Source: JBAXXL01 sp038206725 (GTDB lineage: Bacteria > Bacteroidota > Ignavibacteria > Kapaibacteriales > UBA2268). Taken from it: a stretch of 14,617 bases of DNA. The notes under the pieces are model-generated. The model was not told the DNA's origin and ran no database searches. It saw only the letters and a program-made list of their open reading frames with translations. The position numbers and the translations under genes are program-made. The DNA lies in assembly GCA_038206725.1 (NCBI GenBank), contig JBBRAO010000052.1, positions 1 through 14,617 on the forward strand, in the 5' to 3' direction. Within the stretch, counting starts at the first letter, position 1. Each line of letters begins with the position of its first letter. Below, piece by piece: positions 1 through 6,359 of the stretch.

Positions 1-26
1 CCACACGCTTCTGCGTGGGGTTGATG
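1..26. repeat. Partial palindromic repeat, cut by the window edge
   Basis: The 14 bases at 13-26 (GCGTGGGGTTGATG) are identical to 404-417, the right arm of the perfect palindrome inside the neighbouring RCC1/T9SS gene. The left arm (CCACACGC at 1-8) is the inner part of the matching arm, and the outer part would lie before base 1. This is a second copy of the same dispersed palindrome family, here outside a gene. Confidence 0.6.
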
Positions 27-94
27 AAATTATGGTTGATGACCTCCATTTTTTAAAATTAATAAAAATGAACTGCTTTTGTTTCAGTTGCAAT

Positions 95-155
95 ATTCTA
101 AATTAATAAAATAAAACATATTATTTCGCTTTATTAAAATAAATTAATTTAGAAT
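95..155. repeat. AT-rich inverted repeat, 13-bp perfect arms
   Basis: ATTCTAAATTAAT at 95-107 is the exact reverse complement of 143-155, with a 35-base AT-rich spacer between them. It lies downstream of the minus-strand RCC1 gene. It could be a cruciform or hairpin, or a small non-autonomous insertion element. No coding potential is seen in 1-236, and I see no flanking target duplication. Confidence 0.5.
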
Positions 156-171
156 GCGGTTGGGCGAATTG

Positions 172-197
172 CGTTACCAAGCAGGAGCTTGGTAACG
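172..197. repeat. 11-bp-stem hairpin repeat (AGGA loop)
   Basis: The arms CGTTACCAAGC (172-182) and GCTTGGTAACG (187-197) pair perfectly around an AGGA loop. It is the same family as 6130-6155 read on the opposite strand, differing by one compensated base pair in the stem. It sits 40 bases past the stop codon of the RCC1 gene, where it could also help end that transcript. Confidence 0.65.
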
Positions 198-236
198 AGG
201 CAATCCAATTAATAAATTTTCATCTTCATATTTCCT

Positions 237-2954
237 CTACAACTTCAGAAACTTGCTCACTTCACCGCCCACTTTCACAAAATACATCCCTTTTGGTAAA
301 GCGAAGATATTGATTTGCTGAACAGACAAGAATGTCTGTTCTACGGACATTATTTTTTCGCCGAGTGTGTTGTAAATATGCACCACATCAACCCCACGCT
401 TAAGCGTGGGGTTGATGCCACTTAAAGTTATTGTAATATAGTCCATTGCGGGATTGGGTGAAATAACCAAACCTTGGGAATATTCTTCTTCCACACCCAC
501 GGAACTTCCTAAAATCTTCCAAATATCGCTCCAATTGCTCGAATCCGTAGCACTATTTGCTTTTACGCGCCAAAAGTAGCTTTTACTCTTGTCCAAATTT
601 TGAATAGTAAGAGTGGTATCGGTTATATCCGCTTGTTCAAGAATTTGTTCGAAATCCATACTCTCGGTTATTTGAAATTGATAATAAGATGCTTTTGCAG
701 TCGGATACCAATTAAATACAGCGCTGTCAAGCTGAATAACCTCGTTGTTTTCCGGTAATCTAAGTTCCGGTGAAACCAATCCCGTAGCTTCTAATAAGCC
801 AAGCGTATGATTACTTCCGCAAGTGACAGAAGTCCAACCAGTAGAATTTCCTACTCTTATCGGTTCTTCTTTCTGAACAGTATCGCCATTTCCAAGTTGA
901 CCATAGCCGTTCGGACCCCAAGCCCATAAACTACCGTCTTTTTTAATAGCCATTGTATGATATTCACCACAGTAAACCGATTTCCAATCCTTTAAACCGC
1001 CTATTTTGGTGGGTATCAATTTTTCTACTGTAGTCCCGTCGCCGAGCTGACCAAAATCATTTTTTCCCCAAGCCCATAAACTACCGTCGGTTTTTACTGC
1101 AATGGTGTGTTTTTCTCCACTCGATATAGAGGACCAAGTAGTTGAAACACCAATTTGCTCCGGAATAGCATATTCATAATTATTTCCTGTTCCCAACTGA
1201 CCATAGTCATTGGAACCCCATACCCAGAGAGTACCGTCGGCCTTAATAGCAAAATTGTTAGCCGGTCCGCAGGTTATACTTAACCAATCGGTATCTGTAC
1301 CTATTTGAATAGGTGTTTTTTCCTCAACATAAGTACCATTACCCAATTGACTATTGGAATTTTTCCCCCAAGCCCATAAAGTATGATCTTTTTTTAGAGC
1401 TACAGAATGAAGATAACCACAAGATACAGAAGACCAATCCTGAGAATAGCTAATAAGCGTTGGTACTGATTTATCGACAGTTGTTCCATCACCTAGTTGA
1501 CCATTGCCGTTTTCACCCCAAGCCCAAAGCGTTCCATCGGTTTTAATTGCTAAAACGTGGTCTTTGCTACAGGAAATTGATGCCCAATCTTTTGATGTTC
1601 CAATTTGCTTTGGGATATCAATATCTAAAGTAAATCCATCGCCCAATTGGCCATTTGTGTTAACACCCCAAGACCATAAGCTGCCATCGGTTTTAAGTGC
1701 ATAACTGCTATTGTCGCGAGTGCATAAAACAACCCAGTTTTGATTATTGTCCAGAGGTGCTGGCGATTTACTATCGTAAGTTATTACTACACCAAGTTGA
1801 TTATACGAATTATCGCCCCAAGACCAAAGCGTACCATTTCTTTTTACTCCTATCATAAACGCGTCGCCACAACCAATAGAGCTCCAAGATTTGGAAATTC
1901 CTACTTGAACCGGCAGAGTTTTAGTGTTATTAGTCCCATCACCGAGCTGACCATCGGAGTTCTTTCCCCAAGTCCAAAGACTACCATTTTTCTTAAGCGC
2001 TGTAGTATAATCGTTTCCACAACGTACAGAAAACCAATCGCTTGAGGTTCCTATTTGATCCGGTTCAACGTTATCTTCTTTCGTACCGTCGCCTAATTGA
2101 CCATAAAAATTATTACCCCATCCCCAAAGTGTTCCATCTTTTTTTACGGCTAAAGTACTCGCAAAACTGCCATCTACAGAAAACCAATCATTAGATTTTC
2201 CAATCTGTATAGGCTGATTCTTATGTGTCGTTGTTCCGTCACCCAATGCACCGGATTTATTATTTCCCCAAGACCATAAACTACCGTCTTTTTTAATAGC
2301 TATACTATGGAAACTGCCGCACGAAACCGATGCCCAATCTTTGTAAACACCAATTTTTTGAGGGCTGCGATTATCTATATTTGTTCCATCTCCTAATTGC
2401 CCTGATTCATTATTTCCCCAAGTCCATAAACTGCCGTCCTTTTTAACCGCTATTGTGTGATCGCTTCCACAAGCAACATCCACCCAATTTTTTTCCGTAC
2501 CTATTTGTATCGGGATTGAACTATCATCGTTTGTCCCATTACCAAGTTGACCGTATTCATTGCTTCCCCACGCCCATAAACTACCGTCCTTTCTAATGGC
2601 GACGCTATGATCGCTGCCCGAAGTAACATACTGCCAATCTTTGTATATACCAATACGCTTGGGCACTATTTTATCGATTCTGGTTCCGTCGCCAAGTTGA
2701 CCTGACCAATTAACACCCCAACCCCACATAGTGTCGTCATTTTTTATAGCAATCACGAAACTATTTCCGCAGGACACGAATTTCCAATCTGATGCGGAAC
2801 CGGATTGCTCTTCTATCCATTTTTCGAATAATATACCAAGTTGACCTTGGTTGTCGTTTCCCCAGCCAAAGGCTCGGTTTTGAGAGTACAAATTTGCAGA
2901 ATAACATAAAAATAATACCAATAAAAGTAAATATTTTTTCATAGGGACCTTCAT
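237..2954 (-). CDS. Secreted RCC1-repeat protein with Fn3-like domain and T9SS sorting tail
   Basis: A 905-residue protein, probably exported and then attached to the cell surface or released by type IX secretion; its ligand is unknown. Residues 1-25 are a signal peptide (Lys-Lys, a Leu-rich core, then a YSQ end). Residues 27-724 hold 14 tandem units of about 50 residues, each with an LWxWGxNxxGQLGDGT core, which is the RCC1 beta-propeller repeat. Residues 726-817 look like a fibronectin III domain (FNWYPT, YYQFQI, SYFWRVKA, SNWSDIW). Residues 828-905 are a type A T9SS C-terminal domain (SPNPAMDYITI, HIYNTLGE, LPKGMYFVKV, FLKL). The start may be the second Met (2942, MKKYLLL), which better suits a signal peptide. 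Two palindromic DNA repeats encode residues 846-856 and 872-879. The gene stands alone and is divergent from the region to its right. Confidence 0.93.
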   Translation of the reverse strand: MKVPMKKYLLLLVLFLCYSANLYSQNRAFGWGNDNQGQLGILFEKWIEEQSGSASDWKFVSCGNSFVIAIKNDDTMWGWGVNWSGQLGDGTRIDKIVPKRIGIYKDWQYVTSGSDHSVAIRKDGSLWAWGSNEYGQLGNGTNDDSSIPIQIGTEKNWVDVACGSDHTIAVKKDGSLWTWGNNESGQLGDGTNIDNRSPQKIGVYKDWASVSCGSFHSIAIKKDGSLWSWGNNKSGALGDGTTTHKNQPIQIGKSNDWFSVDGSFASTLAVKKDGTLWGWGNNFYGQLGDGTKEDNVEPDQIGTSSDWFSVRCGNDYTTALKKNGSLWTWGKNSDGQLGDGTNNTKTLPVQVGISKSWSSIGCGDAFMIGVKRNGTLWSWGDNSYNQLGVVITYDSKSPAPLDNNQNWVVLCTRDNSSYALKTDGSLWSWGVNTNGQLGDGFTLDIDIPKQIGTSKDWASISCSKDHVLAIKTDGTLWAWGENGNGQLGDGTTVDKSVPTLISYSQDWSSVSCGYLHSVALKKDHTLWAWGKNSNSQLGNGTYVEEKTPIQIGTDTDWLSITCGPANNFAIKADGTLWVWGSNDYGQLGTGNNYEYAIPEQIGVSTTWSSISSGEKHTIAVKTDGSLWAWGKNDFGQLGDGTTVEKLIPTKIGGLKDWKSVYCGEYHTMAIKKDGSLWAWGPNGYGQLGNGDTVQKEEPIRVGNSTGWTSVTCGSNHTLGLLEATGLVSPELRLPENNEVIQLDSAVFNWYPTAKASYYQFQITESMDFEQILEQADITDTTLTIQNLDKSKSYFWRVKANSATDSSNWSDIWKILGSSVGVEEEYSQGLVISPNPAMDYITITLSGINPTLKRGVDVVHIYNTLGEKIMSVEQTFLSVQQINIFALPKGMYFVKVGGEVSKFLKL
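320..341. repeat. Palindromic repeat inside the T9SS-domain coding region
   Basis: GAACAGACA (320-328) and TGTCTGTTC (333-341) form a 9-bp stem with a 4-base loop. On the coding (minus) strand it encodes EQTFLSVQ, residues 872-879 of the RCC1 protein. The segment sits between the GEKIMS strand and the INIFALPKGMYF strand of the sorting domain, where family members usually have a short loop. Confidence 0.6.
386..417. repeat. Perfect 32-bp palindrome inside the T9SS-domain coding region
   Basis: The 16 bases at 386-401 are the exact reverse complement of 402-417, with CTTAAG at the centre and no loop. It encodes residues 846-856 (INPTLKRGVDV), between the ITITLSG and VHIYNTLG strands. The right arm also occurs at 13-26, so this is a dispersed element that has kept the reading frame open. 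Confidence 0.75.
783..2876 (-). repeat. 14 tandem ~150-bp RCC1-coding units
   Basis: Near-identical blocks recur about every 150 bp, for example the stretch around CCCATAAACTACCGTC seen near 923, 1073, 2273 and 2573. Each encodes one RCC1 unit. Units 1 and 8 are the most divergent: unit 1 has ILFEKWIEEQ and unit 8 has VVITYDSKSP where the others have the DGT or NGT turn. The total of 14 fits two seven-bladed propellers. Confidence 0.85.
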
Positions 2955-3056
2955 AAAAAATGAACATTTGGAATTTTGCTTAAATCATTCGCTAAAATAT
3001 GACAATTTTTAATATTAAACAAATTGTACTGAATAATATTTCTAAAAATAATTCAT

Positions 3057-3064
3057 TATATTTG
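3057..3064 (+). promoter_or_regulatory. Bacteroidota-type -7 element (TATATTTG)
   Basis: TATATTTG matches the TAnnTTTG -7 consensus of Bacteroidota. No TTG lies at the usual 19-21 base spacing upstream; the nearest, at 3024-3026, is too far away. If active, transcription would start near 3070 and run into the candidate RNA that ends at the 3276-3311 terminator. Confidence 0.3.
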
Positions 3065-3070
3065 CATTAT

Positions 3071-3311
3071 TGGCGGTGGTTTGGGGCTATTAGAGATTTT
3101 CTTCAAGAAACATTTTCCGGACGAAAGCATTTAAGAGAAAAAGAAAATCTGAAAACCGCATATAATAGCTTACGTAATAGCTGTTCTTCTATTTTTCCTA
3201 TATTTGACGGGAAGTGAGTAATAGGCTCTATATGACTTAAAAGTCGTGGCTGCAGAAAATATTAAATTAGTATCCAAATCAAACTCAGTTTTAACCCTGA
3301 GTTTGATTTTT
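3071..3311 (+). ncRNA. Candidate structured non-coding RNA of unknown family
   Basis: The segment is bounded by a TATATTTG element and a strong terminator and carries no convincing gene. It contains a perfect 10-bp pairing (AGATTTTCTT at 3094-3103 with AAGAAAATCT at 3141-3150). Next to it lies a further possible pairing of GCGGT (3073-3077) and GGTTT with AAACCGC (3154-3160). It is locally richer in G than its surroundings. A 72-codon open frame (2999-3217) covers part of it but starts before the promoter, has no ribosome binding site and looks unlike a protein. I could not match it to 6S, SRP, RNase P or tmRNA by eye. It could instead be decayed intergenic sequence. Confidence 0.28.
3276..3311 (+). 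terminator. Rho-independent terminator, 13-bp stem
   Basis: AAATCAAACTCAG (3276-3288) pairs perfectly with 3297-3309 around an 8-base loop, and the stem runs into a T tract ending at 3311. It lies 33 bases before the helicase start, so it ends a plus-strand transcript arising in 3000-3275. That is the main evidence that this region is transcribed. The stem could also work on the minus strand. Confidence 0.7.
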
Positions 3312-3330
3312 ATATTTCCTTAAAAATCCG

Positions 3331-3338
3331 TATTTTTG
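3331..3338 (+). promoter_or_regulatory. -7 promoter element of the helicase gene
   Basis: TATTTTTG matches TAnnTTTG and ends only six bases before the ATG at 3345. Transcription from it would begin at or next to the start codon, giving a leaderless or near-leaderless mRNA. No TTG is present at the -33 spacing, so the promoter call is moderate. Confidence 0.4.
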
Positions 3339-3344
3339 AATCCT

Positions 3345-4709
3345 ATGATACAAAAAGATTATATTGATTTAGAAAATCCGGATTTTTTAGAAGCACTGGA
3401 GTATTTACGTAATACTAAGGAAAACTTGTTTTTGACCGGTAAAGCCGGCACAGGCAAGACTACTTTGTTGAAATACATAAAGGAATGTTTCCCCGGAGAA
3501 ATCGTCGTTTGCGCTCCTACAGGTATCGCCGCGGTTAATGCCGGCGGTGTAACCCTGCATTCTTTTTTCCAGCTCCCATTTGGACCAATTCTTCCGAACG
3601 ATGAACGCTTGACGATAAACCGCGATACACTAAAAGACAGCCCAATATTCCATTTTTTCAAGTATCGTAGTAATAAAAAGAAAATCCTCAAAAACCTTAG
3701 TTTGCTTATCATTGACGAAATTTCAATGGTTCGCGCCGATCTTCTGGACGCTATTGACACAATTATGCGTGCATATTGCGGAGATTTGGATAAACCTTTT
3801 GGCGGCAAGCAAGTACTTTTCATCGGCGACAATTATCAATTGCCACCGGTTACAGAGAACAACCTTGAACGCCTTTTGAGCAATTTCTACAGAAGTTCGT
3901 TCTTCTTCGATTCCAATGTATTAACCCAGTATCCACCGAAAATCACTAATTTAACCAAAATCTATCGTCAATCCGACGACGTATTTATAGACTTACTTAA
4001 TTCAGTGCGAGTAAACGACATTTCTATACCAGAATTAGAAAAACTCAATTTGCTCTATAATCCGAGTTTTCAACCTCCTGAAGACGAATCTTACGTCATT
4101 ATTTCAACACATAATAATGTAGTGGACAATATAAACAAATCCGAATTGGCGAAATTGGATACCGAATTGAAGGCGTATCAAGGCGAGATAGACGGAAATT
4201 TCAATGAGCGCGATTTGCCAACCAAAGAGCTCCTTCATCTGAAGTTGAATTCGCAGGTGATGTTTATCAAAAACGACAGCGAATACCCGCGCAGGTTTTA
4301 CAATGGAACTATAGGTAAAATTATCGAATTAGGTAAAAACATAGTCGTACAGTTAGATAACGGCGATGAGATAGTGGTTACTCAGAACACTTGGGAAAAT
4401 ATCACATATAAATGGAATGATGAAAAGAAAAGTATAGATGAAGAAATTGTCGGTCAATTCATCCAATACCCCATCAAATTGGCGTGGGCGGTTACTGTAC
4501 ATAAATCACAGGGATTAACGTTCGACAAGGTGATTTTGGATTTGCAGAACTGCTTTGCCGCCGGTCAAGTGTATGTAGCTTTGAGTAGATGCAGAACTTT
4601 CGAAGGCATAGTCCTCAAATCAAAAATACCACGTAGAGCAATCATCACTTCGAGTAATGTGATGGACTTTGAAAATCGAGAATATTTCGGAAAAACCATT
4701 TTCGGATAA
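3345..4709 (+). CDS. PIF1/RecD-like superfamily 1B DNA helicase
   Basis: An ATP-dependent 5'-3' DNA helicase of the PIF1/Dda group, expected to act in the cytoplasm on replication or repair intermediates. Motifs (numbered from the ATG): Walker A GKAGTGKT at 32-39; motif Ia CAPTGIAAVNAGG at 56-68 with the PIF1-type TLHSFF after it; Walker B DEISM at 124-128; motif III with GDNYQLPPV near 160-168; TVHKSQGLTFDK at 384-395; and VYVALSRCR at 409-417. At 454 residues it is a compact helicase without an added C-terminal domain. The frame is open to a TTG at 3336, but that codon lies in the -7 promoter element, so I take the ATG at 3345. It follows a terminator and is separated from the next gene by 105 bases, so it is probably a single-gene unit. 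Confidence 0.9.
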   Translation: MIQKDYIDLENPDFLEALEYLRNTKENLFLTGKAGTGKTTLLKYIKECFPGEIVVCAPTGIAAVNAGGVTLHSFFQLPFGPILPNDERLTINRDTLKDSPIFHFFKYRSNKKKILKNLSLLIIDEISMVRADLLDAIDTIMRAYCGDLDKPFGGKQVLFIGDNYQLPPVTENNLERLLSNFYRSSFFFDSNVLTQYPPKITNLTKIYRQSDDVFIDLLNSVRVNDISIPELEKLNLLYNPSFQPPEDESYVIISTHNNVVDNINKSELAKLDTELKAYQGEIDGNFNERDLPTKELLHLKLNSQVMFIKNDSEYPRRFYNGTIGKIIELGKNIVVQLDNGDEIVVTQNTWENITYKWNDEKKSIDEEIVGQFIQYPIKLAWAVTVHKSQGLTFDKVILDLQNCFAAGQVYVALSRCRTFEGIVLKSKIPRRAIITSSNVMDFENREYFGKTIFG

Positions 4710-4748
4710 TTAATTTCCAAAAAAGTTTTCTAAATAATTAGTTTTTAT

Positions 4749-4756
4749 TAATTTTG
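4749..4756 (+). promoter_or_regulatory. -7 promoter element of the DUF1015 gene
   Basis: TAATTTTG matches TAnnTTTG and lies 58 bases before the ATG at 4815, which would leave a leader of about 50 bases. The -33 position holds only TTTTC (4726-4730). TAGG at 4805-4808 is a possible weak ribosome binding site. Confidence 0.45.
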
Positions 4757-4814
4757 CGTATTCTTTTAGTGAAATTTTAGATTTTTATTATAAATATTAT
4801 TTTTTAGGTATAAA

Positions 4815-6068
4815 ATGTCAGTATTCAGACCATTCAAGGCTTGGAGACCAAAACCGGAAGAAGCCGGTTTAGTGGCTTCAAAACCTTACGATGTATTAAA
4901 TTCAGATGAAGCGCGTGAAGAAGTTAAAGGTCATCCATTATCATTCTTGCACGTCGGAAAACCTGAGGTTGATTTAGACCCTTCGATAGACCTATACTCT
5001 CCGGCAGTTTATCAAAAAGCCAAAGAAAATTTGCATAAATTGATTGACGAAGGTCATTTGATTGAAGATAAAACTGCGTCCTTCTATGTTTACGCTCAAA
5101 CAATGAACGGCAAAATTCAGTACGGCTTAGTAGGCTGTGCGTCTGTGGACGATTATTGGAACAACGTAATCAAGAAACACGAAAATACTCGCGCTTCGAA
5201 AGAAGAAGACCGCTGTAATCACGTTCGCGTAACAAACGCTCATTCGGGACCTATCTTTTTGACGTATCCTGATAATGCTGAAATAGATGCAATCGTTAGC
5301 GACATTGTAAAAAATGCGCCGGACAATGACCACGTAGCCGCTGACGGTATCCGTCACCAATCGTGGGTAATCGCCGATCCTGCTGTAAATAAACAAATTC
5401 AGGATATTTTCGCAAACATCCCAGCATTATACATAGCCGATGGTCATCACCGTTCAGCATCCGCCGGTCGTGTGGGCCGCGAACGTCAACAAGCAAATCC
5501 AAACCATAATGGTACCGAAGAATACAACTTTTTCTTAGCTGTCTCCTTCCCTGCTTCTCAGCTTTATATTATGGATTACAACCGCGTGGTTAAAGATTTG
5601 AACGGTCATACAAATGATGAATTTTTCGCATTCTTGGAAAAGAACTTCACCATCACTCAATCACCTTGTTGTAACTCCTGCGCTTATCATCCAAAAGCAA
5701 AAGGTGAATTTGGTATGTATATTGACCATACTTGGTATAAATTGGAAGCTAAACCTGAGCTTTTGAACAATCCTGACCCTGTGGAAGTTTTGGACGTTGC
5801 AATTTTACAACGCGAAGTTTTAGCACCATATTTGGGAATCGACGATCCACGTACAAGCAATCGCATTGACTTCGTGGGCGGTATCCGCGGATTGGGCGAA
5901 TTGGAACGCAGAGTGAATTCAGGCGAAATGCAAGTTGCTTTCGCTATGTTTGCAACATCAGTAAACGAGTTAATCTCGATAGCCGATGCCGGACAAATTA
6001 TGCCTCCGAAATCAACTTGGTTCGAACCAAAACTGCGCGACGGCTTATTTGTGCATTTCTTAGATTAA
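4815..6068 (+). CDS. DUF1015 family protein
   Basis: A 417-residue cytoplasmic protein of the widespread DUF1015 family; its biochemical role is not settled. Family hallmarks are the N-terminal FRPFKAWRP (4-12), a KPYDV segment, and DGHHR at 209-213 within YIADGHHRSASAGR. The DGHHR motif resembles the nucleotide-binding motif of ParB/Srx-fold serine kinases, so a related kinase-like activity is conceivable; this is inference only. C-terminal landmarks include DPRTSNRIDFVGG. Length is normal for the family. In Bacteroidota, relatives are often near serine biosynthesis genes, but no serA or serC is in this window. An unusual CCxxC cluster occupies residues 285-289. A hairpin followed by seven T residues lies 62 bases after the stop codon. 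Confidence 0.9.
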   Translation: MSVFRPFKAWRPKPEEAGLVASKPYDVLNSDEAREEVKGHPLSFLHVGKPEVDLDPSIDLYSPAVYQKAKENLHKLIDEGHLIEDKTASFYVYAQTMNGKIQYGLVGCASVDDYWNNVIKKHENTRASKEEDRCNHVRVTNAHSGPIFLTYPDNAEIDAIVSDIVKNAPDNDHVAADGIRHQSWVIADPAVNKQIQDIFANIPALYIADGHHRSASAGRVGRERQQANPNHNGTEEYNFFLAVSFPASQLYIMDYNRVVKDLNGHTNDEFFAFLEKNFTITQSPCCNSCAYHPKAKGEFGMYIDHTWYKLEAKPELLNNPDPVEVLDVAILQREVLAPYLGIDDPRTSNRIDFVGGIRGLGELERRVNSGEMQVAFAMFATSVNELISIADAGQIMPPKSTWFEPKLRDGLFVHFLD

Positions 6069-6081
6069 GAACCCTCCTAAA

Positions 6082-6098
6082 TCCTCCTACTGGGAGGA
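6082..6098. repeat. Small hairpin repeat (TCCTCC/GGAGGA)
   Basis: TCCTCC (6082-6087) pairs with GGAGGA (6093-6098) around a 5-base loop. It is the first of four palindromic elements packed between the DUF1015 gene and the R-M operon; 6069-6275 holds no convincing gene. Confidence 0.4.
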
Positions 6099-6129
6099 CT
6101 TTTCAAGAAATTGAAATATATGTACTTCT

Positions 6130-6162
6130 CGTTCCCAAGCTCCTGCTTGGGAACGTTTTTTT
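6130..6162 (+). terminator. Repeat-derived hairpin and T tract after DUF1015
   Basis: CGTTCCCAAGC (6130-6140) pairs perfectly with GCTTGGGAACG (6145-6155) around a TCCT loop, followed directly by seven T residues. By form it is a rho-independent terminator. By sequence it is the same dispersed hairpin as 172-197 in the opposite orientation. Confidence 0.65.
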
Positions 6163-6170
6163 GAATGTAG

Positions 6171-6190
6171 GGACAAGTCGCGACCTGTCC
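6171..6190. repeat. Palindromic repeat centred on GTCGCGAC
   Basis: GGACAAGTCG (6171-6180) is the reverse complement of CGACCTGTCC (6181-6190) except for one A/C mismatch. It has no loop and resembles the other dispersed palindromes here. Confidence 0.5.
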
Positions 6191-6203
6191 ATCATTTGTT
6201 TTG

Positions 6204-6237
6204 GTCATTCCCGACCAGAACGGGGAGCCTTTTTTTG
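6204..6237 (+). repeat. Degenerate hairpin repeat with T tract
   Basis: TTCCCG (6208-6213) pairs with CGGGGA (6221-6226) with one G-T pair, and eight T residues follow at 6230-6237. The first 13 bases (GTCATTCCCGACC) recur exactly at 8493-8505 beyond the R-M operon. It may also act as a back-up terminator. Confidence 0.5.
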
Positions 6238-6275
6238 CCAATATTTTTAGTATTTGTCAAAGATTAGATTATATT

Positions 6276-6305
6276 TTGTATAATGAATTAAAATGATTAG
6301 TTTTG
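6276..6305 (+). promoter_or_regulatory. Promoter of the R-M operon (TTG-N19-TAGTTTTG)
   Basis: TTG at 6276-6278, a 19-base spacer and TAGTTTTG at 6298-6305 fit the Bacteroidota housekeeping consensus TTG-N19-21-TAnnTTTG in both boxes. It leaves a leader of about 45 bases before the ATG at 6360. It is the best-formed promoter in the window. Confidence 0.6.
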
Positions 6306-6359
6306 AAAATGAAATAATAAACAAATTCGTTTATTAAAAAACACTATTAAAATAAGAAT

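Noticed and set aside
1504..2045. Plus-strand open frames within the RCC1 gene
   Set aside because: They are shadows of the tandem RCC1 repeats on the opposite strand.
2999..3217. 72-codon open frame on the plus strand
   Set aside because: It has no ribosome binding site, begins before the nearest promoter element, shows no domain-like pattern, and overlaps sequence better explained as structured RNA or spacer.
3071..3275. tmRNA, suggested by the GGGGCT near 3084
   Set aside because: The usual downstream 5' consensus, tRNA-like 3' end and tag reading frame are not present.
3359..3832. 157-codon minus-strand open frame inside the helicase gene
   Set aside because: The plus strand encodes all the PIF1-type helicase motifs; the antisense product has no recognisable features.
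6017..6250. 77-codon open frame across the end of DUF1015 and the hairpin cluster
   Set aside because: Its C-terminal half (LVPKLLLGN and onward) is only the translation of palindromic repeats, and its N-terminal part overlaps DUF1015 in another frame.
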